From Janthinobacterium rivuli (GTDB lineage: Bacteria > Pseudomonadota > Gammaproteobacteria > Burkholderiales > Burkholderiaceae_D), in the NCBI RefSeq assembly GCF_029690045.1, contig NZ_CP121464.1, forward strand, positions 6,261,786-6,325,785: a stretch of 64,000 bases of DNA. The letters are read 5' to 3'. The position numbers were made by a program, and so were the translations under genes. This document shows, piece after piece, positions 63,705 to 64,000 of the stretch; position 1 is the stretch's first letter, and the number at the start of each line of letters is the position of its first letter. The notes under the pieces are model-generated. The model was not told the DNA's origin and did not search any database. It saw only the letters and a program-made list of their open reading frames with translations.

Positions 63705-64000
63705 GGATTGCCGTGATCGTCTGGAAATTTGCGCGCCGGCCCCCATCTGCTTGCAAGGCCCCGCCACAGGCCGCGCCAGCACTGCCTGTGACGGGATAAC
63801 CGGGGGATAAGTCGCCTCTTATGCACACGGCGCCCCACCCCGCCACAGAAAAATAAGCGTCGTGCCTGTGGATAACTTTCTCAGTCGGGAGTAGAATAGC
63901 GCGTTACGTGTGGCGAGCCCTCGCGCGACGCCGGCCTTGCAACACGGTGAACGCAGGGCAGAATCGATACGCCCTCCCACACCTTTTCACATAGACATAC
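63705..64000. other. rpmH-dnaA intergenic region (origin side)
   Basis: No coding frame is credible here. The region holds one perfect DnaA box (63867-63875), a TAGAAT -10-like hexamer at 63892, and GC-rich then AT-rich patches. It is the expected place for the dnaA promoter. I see only a single clear DnaA box, so the core of oriC may lie elsewhere, for example beyond dnaA. Confidence 0.6.
63867..63875. promoter_or_regulatory. DnaA box
   Basis: TGTGGATAA, an exact match to the DnaA box consensus (TTATCCACA on the other strand). It lies about 17 bases upstream of the TAGAAT element, where it could autoregulate dnaA. Confidence 0.75.

Noticed and set aside
63488..64000. A complete oriC with a DnaA-box cluster
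   Set aside because: Only one exact DnaA box is visible; other TTAATCCAC- or GGATAA-like strings need indels or several mismatches.

Overview
The window looks like a chromosomal segment of a GC-rich betaproteobacterium of the Oxalobacteraceae (Janthinobacterium/Massilia/Duganella type). The grounds are the family-level look of the proteins, the 16S-Ile-Ala-23S-5S rRNA operons with Burkholderiales-style leaders, and the order mnmE-yidC-yidD-rnpA-rpmH running up to a dnaA-proximal DnaA box at the right edge. The replication origin therefore lies at or just beyond the right end. Most minus-strand genes, including both rRNA operons, are transcribed away from it.

Left part (1-19.7 kb): a glutamate/aspartate-type ABC importer operon (gltI-J-K-L) with its own attenuator and terminator; an Atm1-like ABC exporter divergent from a hotdog thioesterase; a PhoD-type phosphatase; a LytTR membrane regulator; a membrane acyltransferase; two tandem paralogous long-chain acyl-CoA ligases; a lipoprotein aminopeptidase coupled to a molybdopterin oxidoreductase; an M20 amidohydrolase; a beta-hydroxyacid dehydrogenase; and a PagL-like lipid A deacylase. 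Several tail-to-tail gene pairs share their stop codons.

Middle (19.7-36 kb): two complete, same-strand rRNA operons about 10.6 kb apart, each with tRNA-Ile(GAU) and tRNA-Ala(UGC), two promoters and boxA sites. They bracket a 4.9-kb block holding a tartrate/D-malate-type dehydrogenase, a coupled DUF2868 membrane protein and DUF3482 GTPase, and a PAP2-fold protein that seems to have lost its catalytic residues. The two operons are nearly identical but differ by compensatory, structure-preserving changes.

Right-centre (36-45.4 kb): a five-gene yfaA-yfaT-yfaS-yfaQ-yfaP operon around a bacterial alpha-2-macroglobulin, with every junction overlapping by four bases. Reading the domains suggests that the macroglobulin, which keeps a CVEQ thioester motif, is packaged with peptidoglycan-type enzymes: an NlpC/P60-like YfaT, and a YfaQ with PBP-like, SpoIID-like and HExxH regions. 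This is the most interesting system in the window.

Right part (45.4-64 kb): a B12/radical SAM protein; an MCE/Mla-type lipid transport operon with a STAS-permease fusion, a PqiC-like lipoprotein and a VanZ protein; a ferredoxin; an alpha/beta hydrolase; a PBP5-type carboxypeptidase; an aldo/keto reductase; PssA; a CAP-domain lipoprotein; an Hpt protein; small secreted or zinc-binding proteins; a remnant second copy of the mnmE 3' end about 0.5 kb from the real one; and finally mnmE, yidC, yidD, rnpA, rpmH and the rpmH-dnaA intergenic region. I see no insertion sequence, transposase, integrase or CRISPR array.
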